Position numbers and translations under genes: made by a program | Assembly: GCA_017652345.1 (NCBI GenBank) | Contig: JAGCBE010000486.1 | Coordinates: forward strand, 1-5,383 | DNA length: 5,383 nt | DNA from: Methanobrevibacter sp. | Lineage (GTDB): Archaea; Methanobacteriota; Methanobacteria; Methanobacteriales; Methanobacteriaceae | Direction of reading: 5' to 3' | In this document: in pieces, positions 5,344-5,383 of the stretch | How positions within the stretch are numbered: the stretch's first letter is position 1 | Layout of the letters: each line of letters opens with the position of its first letter | Notes under the pieces: model-generated | The model's input: the letters and a program-made list of their open reading frames with translations, nothing else | What the model was told of the DNA's origin: nothing | Database searches by the model: none

Positions 5344-5383
5344 CTCATTGCATATAAACTTAATTTAAAAAACTATAAAAAAA

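Noticed and set aside
4348..5349. 11-bp direct repeat GTTAACTCATT at 4348-4358 and 5339-5349, considered as an attachment-site pair around the coiled-coil gene
   Set aside because: An 11-mer match is expected by chance in A/T-rich DNA of this length, and no intact integrase or tRNA is nearby.

Overview
The window is AT-rich DNA from a methanogenic archaeon, most likely a Methanobrevibacter-like member of the Methanobacteriales. The best evidence is at the left edge. The minus strand there carries the first 23 codons of mtd, the F420-dependent methylene-tetrahydromethanopterin dehydrogenase of the CO2-reduction pathway. Archaeal Shine-Dalgarno sites (AGGTGA, GGGGTG, GAAGGT), candidate TATA boxes, a TTG start and T-run terminators agree with this. 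The genus is inferred from composition and protein style, not from a database match.

Layout, left to right. (1) Positions 1-69, minus: N-terminus of mtd, running off the window. (2) 70-304: mtd leader and promoter region, also holding what looks like a short coding relic on the plus strand. (3) 305-946, minus: YczE-type (DUF6198-like) multi-pass membrane protein. (4) 947-1126: divergent promoter region. (5) 1127-1441, plus: small cysteine-containing TIGR04076-type protein with a TTG start. (6) 1442-1512: convergent gap with T-run terminator signals and a 10-bp tandem repeat. (7) 1513-2634 and 2624-3769, both minus: an overlapping pair made of a Wzy-like oligosaccharide repeat-unit polymerase (upstream gene) and a MurG/GT28-like GT-B glycosyltransferase (downstream gene). 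(8) 3770-4542: about 770 bp without an intact gene. It holds the polymerase promoter and a decayed plus-strand coding sequence. (9) 4543-5238, minus: coiled-coil protein with a short AbrB-like beta domain at its N-terminus. (10) 5239-5383: very AT-rich promoter region with an inverted repeat.

Functional picture. mtd is core energy metabolism. The glycosyltransferase/polymerase pair is best read as a small cell-surface glycan module: a cytosolic enzyme adds a sugar to a carrier lipid, and a membrane enzyme polymerises the exported units. The gene overlap predicts coupled translation. The YczE-like protein, the TIGR04076 protein and the coiled-coil protein have no established function, and position does not link them to the glycan pair. 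No RNA gene, CRISPR array or intact mobile element was seen. The most unusual points are the two-gene glycan module, the decayed gene at about 3890-4480, and the AbrB-like/coiled-coil architecture of the last gene.
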